Below are positions 1-7,796 of a stretch of 33,563 nucleotides of DNA, one piece after another. Source of the stretch: Chthonomonadia bacterium (GTDB taxonomy: Bacteria; Armatimonadota; HRBIN16); assembly GCA_013314755.1 (NCBI GenBank), contig JABUFA010000037.1, forward strand, positions 1 through 33,563. The letters run 5' to 3'. The position numbers were made by a program, and so were the translations under genes. The notes under the pieces are model-generated. The model saw only the letters and a list, made by a program, of their open reading frames with translations. It was not told the DNA's origin and made no database searches. Position 1 is the stretch's first letter, and the number at the start of each line of letters is the position of its first letter.

Positions 1-142
1 TTTGGCGGTGTGTGGTGTTCAGTGGTGGTAGGGATTTGCGATGATGGGTGGAGGTTTGTGGTTGTTGTGTGTTTTGGCTGTTGCTTTCTTTTTGGTTGCA
101 TTCGCCAACCATCAAAGGAACGCACACAACCACACCGCAGGT

Positions 143-171
143 TTGACAGATGACCACAACTGTGGTATAAT
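143..171 (+). promoter_or_regulatory. sigma70-type rRNA promoter for 23S-5S
   Basis: A perfect TTGACA (143-148) and a perfect TATAAT (166-171) are separated by 17 bp, so transcription should start near 178. The transcript would read directly into the 23S leader. This is the best promoter match I found in the window. It fits an independently transcribed 23S-5S unit, because no 16S lies in the preceding sequence. Confidence 0.9.
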
Positions 172-182
172 GGATACCTGCA

Positions 183-230
183 GGCGGGGGACAGCGTGAA
201 CCCGCCCAAGATGTGAGCACCTTGAAAGTT
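183..230 (+). promoter_or_regulatory. rRNA leader hairpin plus boxA-like antitermination element
   Basis: A 6-bp hairpin, GGCGGG (183-188) with CCCGCC (201-206), is followed by GAGCACCTTGAAAGTT (215-230). The second element resembles the boxA motif usually found in bacterial rRNA leaders and 16S-23S spacers, where Nus factors assemble to prevent Rho-dependent termination. The assignment rests on motif resemblance and on its place between the promoter and the 23S. Confidence 0.5.
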
Positions 231-254
231 GCATAGGGGTTAGGCATCAGAACC

Positions 255-284
255 GGGCAAAGCGTCTGAGTATGCCGGTCAAGC
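255..284 (+). other. 5' strand of 23S processing stem
   Basis: GGGCAAAGCGT (255-265) is perfectly complementary to ACGCTTTGCCC (3955-3965). GGTCAAGC (277-284) is perfectly complementary to GCTTGACC (3941-3948). Together they form the long helix that brings both ends of pre-23S together and is normally cut by RNase III. The inner 8-bp part marks the mature ends, so it fixes the 23S boundaries used here. Confidence 0.85.
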
Positions 285-1413
285 TACAAAGGGCGCACGG
301 TGGATGCCTTGGGGCAAAGGGCCGATGAAGGACGCGGTAAGCGGCGAAACGCCTCGGGGAGCCGCAAACAGGCTTTGATCCGAGGGTCTCCGAATGGGGT
401 AACCCGGCCGTCGTAATAGACGGTCACCCACCGCTGAATCCATAGGCGGTGTGGAGGGCACCCGGGGAACTGAAACATCTTAGTACCCGGAGGAAAAGAA
501 AGCAGATGCGATTCCCCTAGTAGCGGCGAGCGAACGGGGAACAGCCCAAACCGATAGGGTGTCAAAGCGGGCAGCGTTGCCCTATCGGGGTAGTGGGACC
601 TGCCAGCGGGATGGCACCGTCCCGCAGGGAGTTACAAAATCGCCCGTTAGCAGAAGTGCCTGGAACGGCACGCCATAGAGGGTGACAGCCCCGTACGCGA
701 AAACGGAGCGATCTCCCGGCAGGGATCCCAAGTAGCACGGAGCACGAGGAACTCTGTGCGAATCTGCGCCGACCACGGCGTAAGGCTAAATACCCTTTGC
801 CACCGATAGCGCACTAGTACCGTGAGGGAAAGGTGAAAAGCACCCCGGGAGGGGAGTGAAATAGAACCTGAAACCGTGTGCCTACAAGCAGTCGGAGCCC
901 TCTCCAAAGGGTGACGGCGTGCCTTTTGCAGAATGAGCTGGCGAGTTACCGTACGCGGCAAGGTTAAGGCACTCAGTGCCGGAGCCGCAGGGAAACCGAG
1001 TCCGAATAGGGCGTTTAGTCGCGTGCGGTAGACCCGAAACCGCGCGATCTACCCATGGCCAGGGTGAAGCGGGGGTAAGACCTCGTGGAGGCCCGAACCG
1101 GTGTCGGTTGAAGACGGCTCGGATGAGCTGTGGGTAGTGTGGTGAAATGCCAATCGAGCGCGGAGATAGCTGGTTCTCCCCGAAATGCATTTAGGTGCAG
1201 CGTTGCGTGTTTTCTGCCGCAGGTAGAGCACTGGATGGGCTAGGGGCCTCACCAGGTTACCAAACCCAACCAAACTCCGAATGGCGGCAGATGAAGCGCA
1301 GCAGTGAGACTGCGGGGGATAAGCTTCGTAGTCGAGAGGGAAACAGCCCAGACCGTCCGCTAAGGTCCCTAAATGCGAGCTAAGTGTGAAAGGATGTGGA
1401 GCCACATAGACAA

Positions 1414-1444
<31 letters not shown>

Positions 1445-2243
1445 TAAAAAGTGCGTAACAGCTTACTGGTCGACGTGGCTCTGCGCCGATAATGTAAGGG
1501 GGCTCAAGCTCGCTACCGAAGCGACGGGTTCTCCCGAATGGGAGAGCGGTAGGGGAGCGTTCTGCATGCGGTGAAGCCAGAGCGTAAGCACTGGTGGAGC
1601 GTGCAGAAGTGCGAATGCCAGCATGAGTAGCGAGAAGATGGGTGAGAATCCCATCCGCCGAAAGCCTAAGGGTTCTCAAGGAAGGCTCGTCCTCTTGAGG
1701 TCAGTCGGGCCTAAGCCGAGGGCAATTGCCGTAGGCGATGGACACACGGTTGATATTCCGTGACCAGGCAGGCGCGTTTGTACGATGGGGTGACGCCGGG
1801 GAAAGCTCCAAGCGCGGGGTTGGTTGTCCGCGTTCCTTAGTTGGCGGTGTGCGGTAGGCAAATCCGCCGCACGTCAGCCGCTGGCTAAGGACGAGCCGCG
1901 GCTACGGCCAAGGCGAAGTGGGGCAGACTCCGGACGAGAAAAACCTCTAAGGAGTGCCTGTCCTGCCCGTACCGCAAACCGACACAGGTAGGCGAGTAGA
2001 GGATACTCAGGCGCGCGAGAGAACTCCCGTTAAGGAACTAGGCAAAATGGCCCCGTAACTTCGGGAGAAGGGGCGCCACCGCAAGGTGGCCGCAGTGAAA
2101 TGGCCCAGGCGACTGTTTACCAAAAACACAGCTCTCTGCGAAGCCGAAAGGCGACGTATAGGGGGTGACACCTGCCCAATGCCCGTAGGTTAAGGGGAGG
2201 GGTTCGGCGCAAGCCAAAGCCCCAAACTGAAGCCCGGGTGAAT

Positions 2244-2284
<41 letters not shown>

Positions 2285-2292
2285 AGTCGGGT

Positions 2293-3026
2293 AAGCCTGG
2301 ACTTGCCCCACTGCGCTGAAAAGTGCAGTGAAAAACCGGCTCATATCGGGGAAGCCCTCTCCAGACAGGAAGGGTAATCCCGAGGGAAGTTCCCGAACAG
2401 GGAACCCCGTAACGACTGACCCGAAAGGGGAGGCGCGCCGGAAAACGGTGCGCAAAATGCCGGTTCCTCGCCCCTTGCGCCAGCAAGGAAGTGGGGCCTA
2501 TGGAGGCTTGTGATGCAGGAAACAACGCACGCGCTGAACGGCTGGTACGTGACAGGACTTTGCGAAGGCGAAGCCTGCTTCTATGTGGGATTCGCCCTTC
2601 GTAAAAAGCTGAAAGTGGGCATCGAAACGCGCCCATCCTTCAGCCTGTCACTGAACCAGAAAGACCTGCGCCTTCTGCAAAGCGTCGAAGCCTATTTCGG
2701 ATGTGGCGGTATCCGCTACAGCCGAAGCGACCGTACCTACAAATACGAGGTGCGGTCCGTCCGAGACCTGGTGCGGAAAATCATCCCGCATTTTGAGCGG
2801 TATCCGCTTCAGGGCGCGAAAAAGGAAGACTTCGAACGCTTTGCCGACATCTGTCGGAAGGTGCATGCCAACCTTCATCTGAATCGCGAACATCTCAAAC
2901 AGATTATTGAGATAGCTTACGAGATGAACCGTTCGGGCGTGCGCAAGCATCAGAAACAAGACCTCCTAAGGGTACTCGGCGAGGAAAAGGGATAGTCTAC
3001 CACCTCTGGAAACAGAGGATATGGTG
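2293..3026 (+). other. group I intron in 23S rRNA, site L1951
   Basis: The 23S sequence breaks after GTCGGGT (U2292) and resumes at AAGTTCCGACC (3027), matching the uninterrupted E. coli GUCGGGU|AAGUUCCGACC at U1951 (my count, anchored on m5U1939). A P1 helix is visible: GGGUAAG (2289-2295) pairs with CUUGCCC (2302-2308), placing the last exon U (2292) in a U-G wobble with G2305, and the intron ends in G3026. A Q-like element GGGTAATCCCGAGG lies near 2370. Possible P7 strands are GACT 2414-2417 and AGTC 2994-2997, with the latter inside an S-like AAAAGGGATAGTCT. A P9-like hairpin CCTCTGGAAACAGAGG follows near 3003. An ORF for a homing endonuclease sits between the P7 halves. Known relative by site: Coxiella L1951. 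Confidence 0.9.
2513..2995 (+). CDS. LAGLIDADG homing endonuclease encoded in the 23S intron
   Basis: A 160-aa protein of the single-motif LAGLIDADG class, which act as homodimers that cut the intronless 23S allele and so spread the intron. The motif is VTGLCEGEA at residues 13-21. E20 stands in the catalytic acid position, with G15 and L16 at the helix packing positions. Only one copy is present, as in I-CreI-like enzymes. The start is ATG 2513, or GTG directly before it at 2510; GGAGG at 2502-2506 is well spaced for either. The gene must be translated from the rRNA precursor. Its stop TAG (2993-2995) lies inside the S-like element of the intron core, so coding and ribozyme sequence overlap. 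No frameshift is seen, so the enzyme looks intact. Confidence 0.9.
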   Translation: MQETTHALNGWYVTGLCEGEACFYVGFALRKKLKVGIETRPSFSLSLNQKDLRLLQSVEAYFGCGGIRYSRSDRTYKYEVRSVRDLVRKIIPHFERYPLQGAKKEDFERFADICRKVHANLHLNREHLKQIIEIAYEMNRSGVRKHQKQDLLRVLGEEKG

Positions 3027-3277
3027 AAGTTCCGACCCGCACGAATGGTGTAACGATCTGGGCGCTGTCTCAACGGGAGGCTCGGTGAAATTGTAGCACC
3101 GGTGAAGATGCCGGTTACCCACCGCAGGACGGAAAGACCCCGTGGAGCTTTACTACACCCTGGTATTGCGTTCTGGAGTAGTCTGTAGAGCGTAGGTGGG
3201 AGCCGCAAGGCGCCAATGGAACACCACCCTGACTATTCTGGGACGCTAACCCGAGCCGTTATCCGGCGAGGAGACAG

Positions 3278-3332
<55 letters not shown>

Positions 3333-3475
3333 CCAAAGCTTCCCTCAGCGTGGTCGGAAATCACGCGTCGAGTGTAAGGGCATAAGGGAGGCTGACTGTG
3401 AGACCGACTGGTCGAGCAGGGGCGAAAGCCGGGCCTAATGACCCTCTGGTGGCGTGTGGACGCGCCAGGGTTCAC

Positions 3476-3506
<31 letters not shown>

Positions 3507-3536
3507 GATCTTGCCCAAGCGCTCACAGCGACGGCA

Positions 3537-3578
<42 letters not shown>

Positions 3579-3585
3579 GAGCAGG

Positions 3586-3668
<83 letters not shown>

Positions 3669-3940
3669 GGTGGGCGCAGGAGGTCTGAGGGGAGCTGTCC
3701 CTAGTACGAGAGGACCGGGACGGACCGACCTCTGGTGTACCAGTTGTCCCGCCAGGGGCAGACGCTGGGTAGCTATGTCGGGTCGTGATAAGCGCTGAAA
3801 GCATCTAAGTGCGAAGCACACCCCAAGATGAGACCTCCCACGGGGTTAACCCGGTAAGGACCCCGGAAGACAACCGGGTGGATAGGCCGCAGGTGTAAGC
3901 ACGGTAACGTGTTCAGCCTAGCGGTACTAATAGTCCGAGG

Positions 3941-3965
3941 GCTTGACCATATTCACGCTTTGCCC
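3941..3965 (+). other. 3' strand of 23S processing stem
   Basis: GCTTGACC (3941-3948) and ACGCTTTGCCC (3955-3965) pair with 277-284 and 255-265 upstream of the gene. This closes the pre-23S helix. The next 44 nt to the 5S hold no other feature that I recognise. Confidence 0.85.
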
Positions 3966-4009
3966 GTTGCCAACCCCTGTGCAGCTCTCAAGTGGCTCAC
4001 ACCAGATGT

Positions 4010-4129
4010 TTCCTGGTGACCATGGCGGAGGGGAAACACCCGTTCCCATCCCGAACACGGCCGTTAAGCCCTCCAGCGCCGATGGTACTGGCGGGGCAAC
4101 CCGCTGGGAGAGTAGGACGTCGCCAGGAG
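4010..4129 (+). rRNA. rrf: 5S ribosomal RNA
   Basis: About 120 nt with the 5S hallmarks. The terminal helix is TCCTGGTGAC (4011-4020) with GTCGCCAGGA (4119-4128). The conserved CCCATCCCGAACACGG lies near 4046, and the GGGAGAGTAGG segment precedes the 3' strand. It lies about 60 nt after the 23S in the same direction and is followed at once by a terminator. Confidence 0.96.
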
Positions 4130-4135
4130 CTAATG

Positions 4136-4174
4136 AAGCCCTCTGACCGGTTGGTCAGAGGGCTTTTCCCTTTC
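4136..4174 (+). terminator. intrinsic terminator of the 23S-5S unit
   Basis: A 13-bp perfect stem, AAGCCCTCTGACC (4136-4148) with GGTCAGAGGGCTT (4153-4165), has loop GGTT and is followed by TTCCCTTTCT. This ends the rRNA transcript. The convergent gene on the other strand stops at 4183; on that strand the stem is followed by TTCATTAG, so it may serve weakly in both directions. Confidence 0.92.
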
Positions 4175-4182
4175 TGAAGGTT

Positions 4183-7100
4183 TTACTTCACCAGCGCCTG
4201 AATCAACTGATAGACTATCGCCCCGGTGGTGATGGAGCGTATCGCTGCGTCAAACTCCGCCTGACGGTCGCGCAACCGCTCCGCCATCACCTTCGTCGGC
4301 ACAAAGATGATGTCGCCAATCTCTACGTTGCGCACCTTGCCCGCCGGCAGTACCTCACCCGTTGCCCGAATGACCAGCACCCTGTCGCGCGCGGCGTCGC
4401 TGGTGTAGCCGCCGGACTGCTCGATGTAGTAGGATACGCGCTTGCCCGGCGAGTATAGCACCGCAGAGGGAACAACCACCGCGCCAGTCACTGCTACCGT
4501 CGTCGGCTTCTCGGGCACGTAGATGATGTCGCCGTCGCGCACCTCGATGTCCGCCTCACTGCCCGGTTTTTGCAGGGCGTTCGCCAAGTCAATGCGCACG
4601 TTGCCAGCCGGCAGGAGGTCCTCCTCTTTCAGGGGGCGTGCCTGCGAAACCAGGTCGCGAGTAAACAGCGTAGCCGCCTGAGCAACTTTCTCTAAGGAAG
4701 CGGACGATTCTGGGGATGCCGGTTGATTCAGCAACGCAGATGGACTGGTCGGGATGGGAGGCTGTGCCAGCCCTGCCGCGAAGCGCACCCGCTCCACGTC
4801 CGACCGCGCCAGCGCACGCCGGTACTCCTCTTCGTTGACTATTCTGAGCACCTGCAGGATGCGCCCCGTCAGCGTCTTTTGCAGGTCGCTGATCACCTGG
4901 TCGGGACGACGCATCAGGCGCGCCGCTCTGGGATAGGCGGTTTCCAGAAGCCCACCTGCACGCTTCACGATGTCGCTCAACCGCTCGACAGGAGCCTGAA
5001 GGGTGTACGGACCGGGTTCCTTCACCGCCCCGCGCAGGTAAACAGTCAGCGGCTTGAGGCGGAAGTCGCCGCGTGCGCGTACCGTGACCACGTCACCGTC
5101 TTCCAGCAGAGGATTGCTGGCTTCTATCCCCTGCAGCGCTTCGTTGAGGCGTACCTCTATCGGGGGAGTGCCTATCGGTTTTCGCGATTTGGCAATCTCC
5201 ACCCGCTCGGCGGCTTCAGGCAGGGGACCACCAGCCAGCCGGATAAGGTCGGCAAGGCGCATGTTCTCGGCACGCGGATATGTGCCCGGCGACTGCACCG
5301 CGCCGTCGATGGTGACCACGTTTTCGGGCGTGAACTGTGCCTGTTCGCGCGTGTAGACCATCAGCATGTCGCGGTCCTGCAGCATGACGTTATGTTCGGG
5401 GTCGTTCAGCATCGCCTTGCGCAGGTCAATTGCCAGCAAGGGACCGTAACTGCCGTCGGGGTTGCGCCGCTGGAGGAAGGCGCGCTCCACGTAAGCATTG
5501 GGCAGAACGCCACCCGCCTGCAGGAGTAAATCCTGTACCCGCATGTTGTCCGCGCGGTAGTAAACGCCCTGTTTTTGCACAGCGCCCCTGACCTGCACGC
5601 GCCGGTCGCCCATCCACTCCACGTCTTTGATCGCGTACACGACAAGCCGGTCGCGCCTTTGCAGGGGGATATTCGCCTGCGGGTCGCGCTGAAGAGCCTT
5701 AGCAAGCTGCACGGGAATCAACGTCTGAGTGTCGTCGGGATTGGTGCGGAACAGGTCGGCGCGGTCGATATAGGCGTCTTCCAGCAAGCCGCGCGCTCTC
5801 TCCACCAGGTCGGCAACAGTCATGCCCTCCATCAGCGCATAACTGCCCGGCTGGTCCACCGCCCCCTCAATGGTGACGATGTTCGCGAAAACGGGACGAA
5901 TGCTGTACACCTCCACCCTGTCGCCATCGTACAGTGGGGGGTTGTTGGCGTCGCTGGCATCCAGCAGGTTAGCATCAATCAGCTGGCGCACCTCGCCGGG
6001 GCGAACCGAAACCACAGACACCCTCTGGGCGACGCCGGAGGGCTTAACGCCTCCAGCAAACCCAATCACATCGCGCAATCGCTCTTCGGGCAGAAGCTCG
6101 TAGATGGCGGGGCGGTGAACCTCGCCCGAGACGCTGACACTCACCTCTACCGGTGGGATGAAAATCACATCGCCGGGCTGTAGAGGCACATCCTGAGAGC
6201 CATCGCCCTGCAGGAGAAAGCGGTAAAAGTCAAAAGTGCGCACCGAACCATCTGCACGCTTGAGCTGAATACGGCGCAGGGAGCCGTTATCACTGGGACC
6301 ACCGCAGGCATACAGGGCGTTGAACAGCGTGGCGACGGCGGGCATCTGGTAGCTGCCGGGAGCGTAAGCCTCGCCGGCGACAATGATGGTCATGGTGCGC
6401 AGTTCGCGCAGGGTCAGTGTCACCTGAACGTCGCGGATAACACGCGACAGCGATTTGCGCACCGTCTCCTCCAGCTGCGCCAGCGTTTGCCCTCTGGCGA
6501 TAATCCTGCCGCCCATAGGCAGGTTCAGCGCGCCCTGCGGGTCAACACGAAGGGTCACCTCGCGCGGCTCCAGCGTTTCGCTCCAGTAGCGCAGGGTCAG
6601 CAGGTCGCCCGGTCCCAGCTGATAGCGTTCAGGCGCAGGCATCAGCACATTCATCCACAGCATGGCGTCGGGACCGACGAAGTTTTTCATCGCGTCGGCA
6701 GGAGGCAGAACGAACGGCGTGTTTGGTGTCGTCGCTGGCTGGAACGGAGCAACAAAGTACGGTGCAAGCGGAACGAACTGCGTTGCTGTCATCGGTTGCT
6801 GCGAACCCGCTGGAGCTGGTGCGATTGCTGTTCCGCCTTGCTGGGGTGTTGCTGGTTGCTGCGCGCCCGCTGAAGCTGGTGCGATTACTGCTCCGCCTTG
6901 CTGGGGTGCCGTTTTGTTCGGGGAGGTCTCTTCCTCGCCGGCGGTTTGTGTCTGTAAAGGCGTTTGGATGGTAGAGGCTAAAGGAACTTGGCTGGATTGC
7001 AGTGTGCCCTGCAATAGCATCTGGAAATAGAGTCGGCGCAGAGCGATAGCCTCCCGTGCCTGTCTGAAATAACTGTAGCCGAACCTTTCCAGAGGAGCCA

Positions 7101-7299
7101 TCGGTCGCGGGCGAGCTTCGGCGGACATCGCTTTAGCGTTGTTGTTGGTCTGGCTCGTAGAATCCCCGTTGTTGACGGCTTGCGGGGCAGAATCTATCCG
7201 GGCAGGTGAAGTTTGCGGTGAGGCGGGCTGTCCGTTTTGTGCAAAGGATAACGCGCCGAGCAGAACCCACAAGCACAGCGAAATCCCGACTTTGCGCAC
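4183..7299 (-). CDS. large polysaccharide-export protein with seven SLBB domains
   Basis: A 1038-aa secreted protein of the polysaccharide biosynthesis/export (Wza-like) superfamily. It likely forms part of the periplasmic or outer-membrane conduit for an extracellular glycan. It has an N-terminal signal peptide (residues 1-21, ending SFAQ). A low-complexity linker carries a 20-residue duplicated unit (PQQGG..IAPA.AG.QQP at 131-170). A Poly_export domain starts near 225 (YQLGPGDLLTLRYW). I then count seven SLBB domains, recognised by recurring xxxGAVxxPGxY starts such as VTIEGAVDQPGSY and VQVRGAVQKQGVY. Wza has only two or three, so this protein is unusually long. The start is GTG 7299; AGGAGGAG lies 8 nt upstream. 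No Wzc kinase or polymerase is nearby, but glycosyltransferases diverge from it. Confidence 0.88.
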   Translation of the reverse strand: MRKVGISLCLWVLLGALSFAQNGQPASPQTSPARIDSAPQAVNNGDSTSQTNNNAKAMSAEARPRPMAPLERFGYSYFRQAREAIALRRLYFQMLLQGTLQSSQVPLASTIQTPLQTQTAGEEETSPNKTAPQQGGAVIAPASAGAQQPATPQQGGTAIAPAPAGSQQPMTATQFVPLAPYFVAPFQPATTPNTPFVLPPADAMKNFVGPDAMLWMNVLMPAPERYQLGPGDLLTLRYWSETLEPREVTLRVDPQGALNLPMGGRIIARGQTLAQLEETVRKSLSRVIRDVQVTLTLRELRTMTIIVAGEAYAPGSYQMPAVATLFNALYACGGPSDNGSLRRIQLKRADGSVRTFDFYRFLLQGDGSQDVPLQPGDVIFIPPVEVSVSVSGEVHRPAIYELLPEERLRDVIGFAGGVKPSGVAQRVSVVSVRPGEVRQLIDANLLDASDANNPPLYDGDRVEVYSIRPVFANIVTIEGAVDQPGSYALMEGMTVADLVERARGLLEDAYIDRADLFRTNPDDTQTLIPVQLAKALQRDPQANIPLQRRDRLVVYAIKDVEWMGDRRVQVRGAVQKQGVYYRADNMRVQDLLLQAGGVLPNAYVERAFLQRRNPDGSYGPLLAIDLRKAMLNDPEHNVMLQDRDMLMVYTREQAQFTPENVVTIDGAVQSPGTYPRAENMRLADLIRLAGGPLPEAAERVEIAKSRKPIGTPPIEVRLNEALQGIEASNPLLEDGDVVTVRARGDFRLKPLTVYLRGAVKEPGPYTLQAPVERLSDIVKRAGGLLETAYPRAARLMRRPDQVISDLQKTLTGRILQVLRIVNEEEYRRALARSDVERVRFAAGLAQPPIPTSPSALLNQPASPESSASLEKVAQAATLFTRDLVSQARPLKEEDLLPAGNVRIDLANALQKPGSEADIEVRDGDIIYVPEKPTTVAVTGAVVVPSAVLYSPGKRVSYYIEQSGGYTSDAARDRVLVIRATGEVLPAGKVRNVEIGDIIFVPTKVMAERLRDRQAEFDAAIRSITTGAIVYQLIQALVK
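6791..6910 (-). repeat. 60-nt tandem duplication inside the export-protein gene
   Basis: Two imperfect 60-nt units encode the 20-residue Q/A/P-rich repeat at residues 131-150 and 151-170 of the SLBB protein. Both read as TGGTGCGATT.CTG.TCCGCC on the plus strand. This is a flexible linker that may vary in copy number between strains. Confidence 0.75.
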
Positions 7300-7339
7300 G
7301 CTGTTTCTCCTCCTGTAGCCACGAGTGTGTTGCGCTCAC

Positions 7340-7369
7340 AGTATATCACGCCCCTGCGGGTTTCGTCAA
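7340..7369 (-). promoter_or_regulatory. promoter of the SLBB export gene
   Basis: Read on the minus strand, TTGACG (7369-7364) and TATACT (7345-7340) are spaced 18 bp. Transcription would start near 7333, leaving a leader of about 34 nt that contains the AGGAGGAG ribosome binding site. The element lies in the 171-nt divergent gap shared with the MerR gene, a plausible place for that regulator to bind. Confidence 0.65.
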
Positions 7370-7470
7370 AACCTCACAGCACGCTATAGATTACCTGCGG
7401 AATCGCCGATAATCTGCGTGGAAGCACCTCGCAGGATTGCGGGGCAACATCATTCTCATGGAGGAGAACG

Positions 7471-7755
7471 ATGCGACGGTCGCCATTGTACAACGGAGGG
7501 TCAATGTCGATTGGCGCGGTCAGCGCACTCACTGGCGTGGAAGTACACACCCTGCGCTACTGGGAGAAGGAGTTCAGCGAGTTCCTCCAGCCCAAGCGCA
7601 CCGGGGGCAAACAGCGGCGTTACTCGGCGGATGACGTGACGCTTATCCTGGAGATTAAACGATTGCTGAAACAGGAGATGTACAGCATCGCTGGGGCGCG
7701 GCGGGTGCTGGCACAAATCTACCGCGATCATTCCTCTACCCGCAATACTGTATAG
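7471..7755 (+). CDS. small MerR-family transcriptional regulator
   Basis: A 94-aa protein made up almost entirely of a MerR winged-helix DNA-binding domain. After SMSIGAVSALTGVEVHTLRY (helix-turn-helix) come the wing residues KRTGGKQRRYSADDV and a helix ending RRVLAQIY. There is no effector-binding domain and no metal-binding cysteine cluster, so the inducer, if any, cannot be read. Two starts are plausible: ATG 7471 (GGAGGAG upstream, better spacing) and ATG 7504 (GGAGGG only 3-4 nt away). It diverges from the export gene and precedes the glycosyltransferase genes by 41 nt. It is therefore a candidate regulator of this locus, by context only. Confidence 0.85.
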   Translation: MRRSPLYNGGSMSIGAVSALTGVEVHTLRYWEKEFSEFLQPKRTGGKQRRYSADDVTLILEIKRLLKQEMYSIAGARRVLAQIYRDHSSTRNTV

Positions 7756-7796
7756 ACCGTGACGGCGTAGGGGAAGTCTCAGAGCAGGATAACAAC

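Noticed and set aside
4723-5529. Long plus-strand frame inside the SLBB gene
   Set aside because: It is a shadow of the minus-strand gene, with no ribosome site and no recognisable protein.
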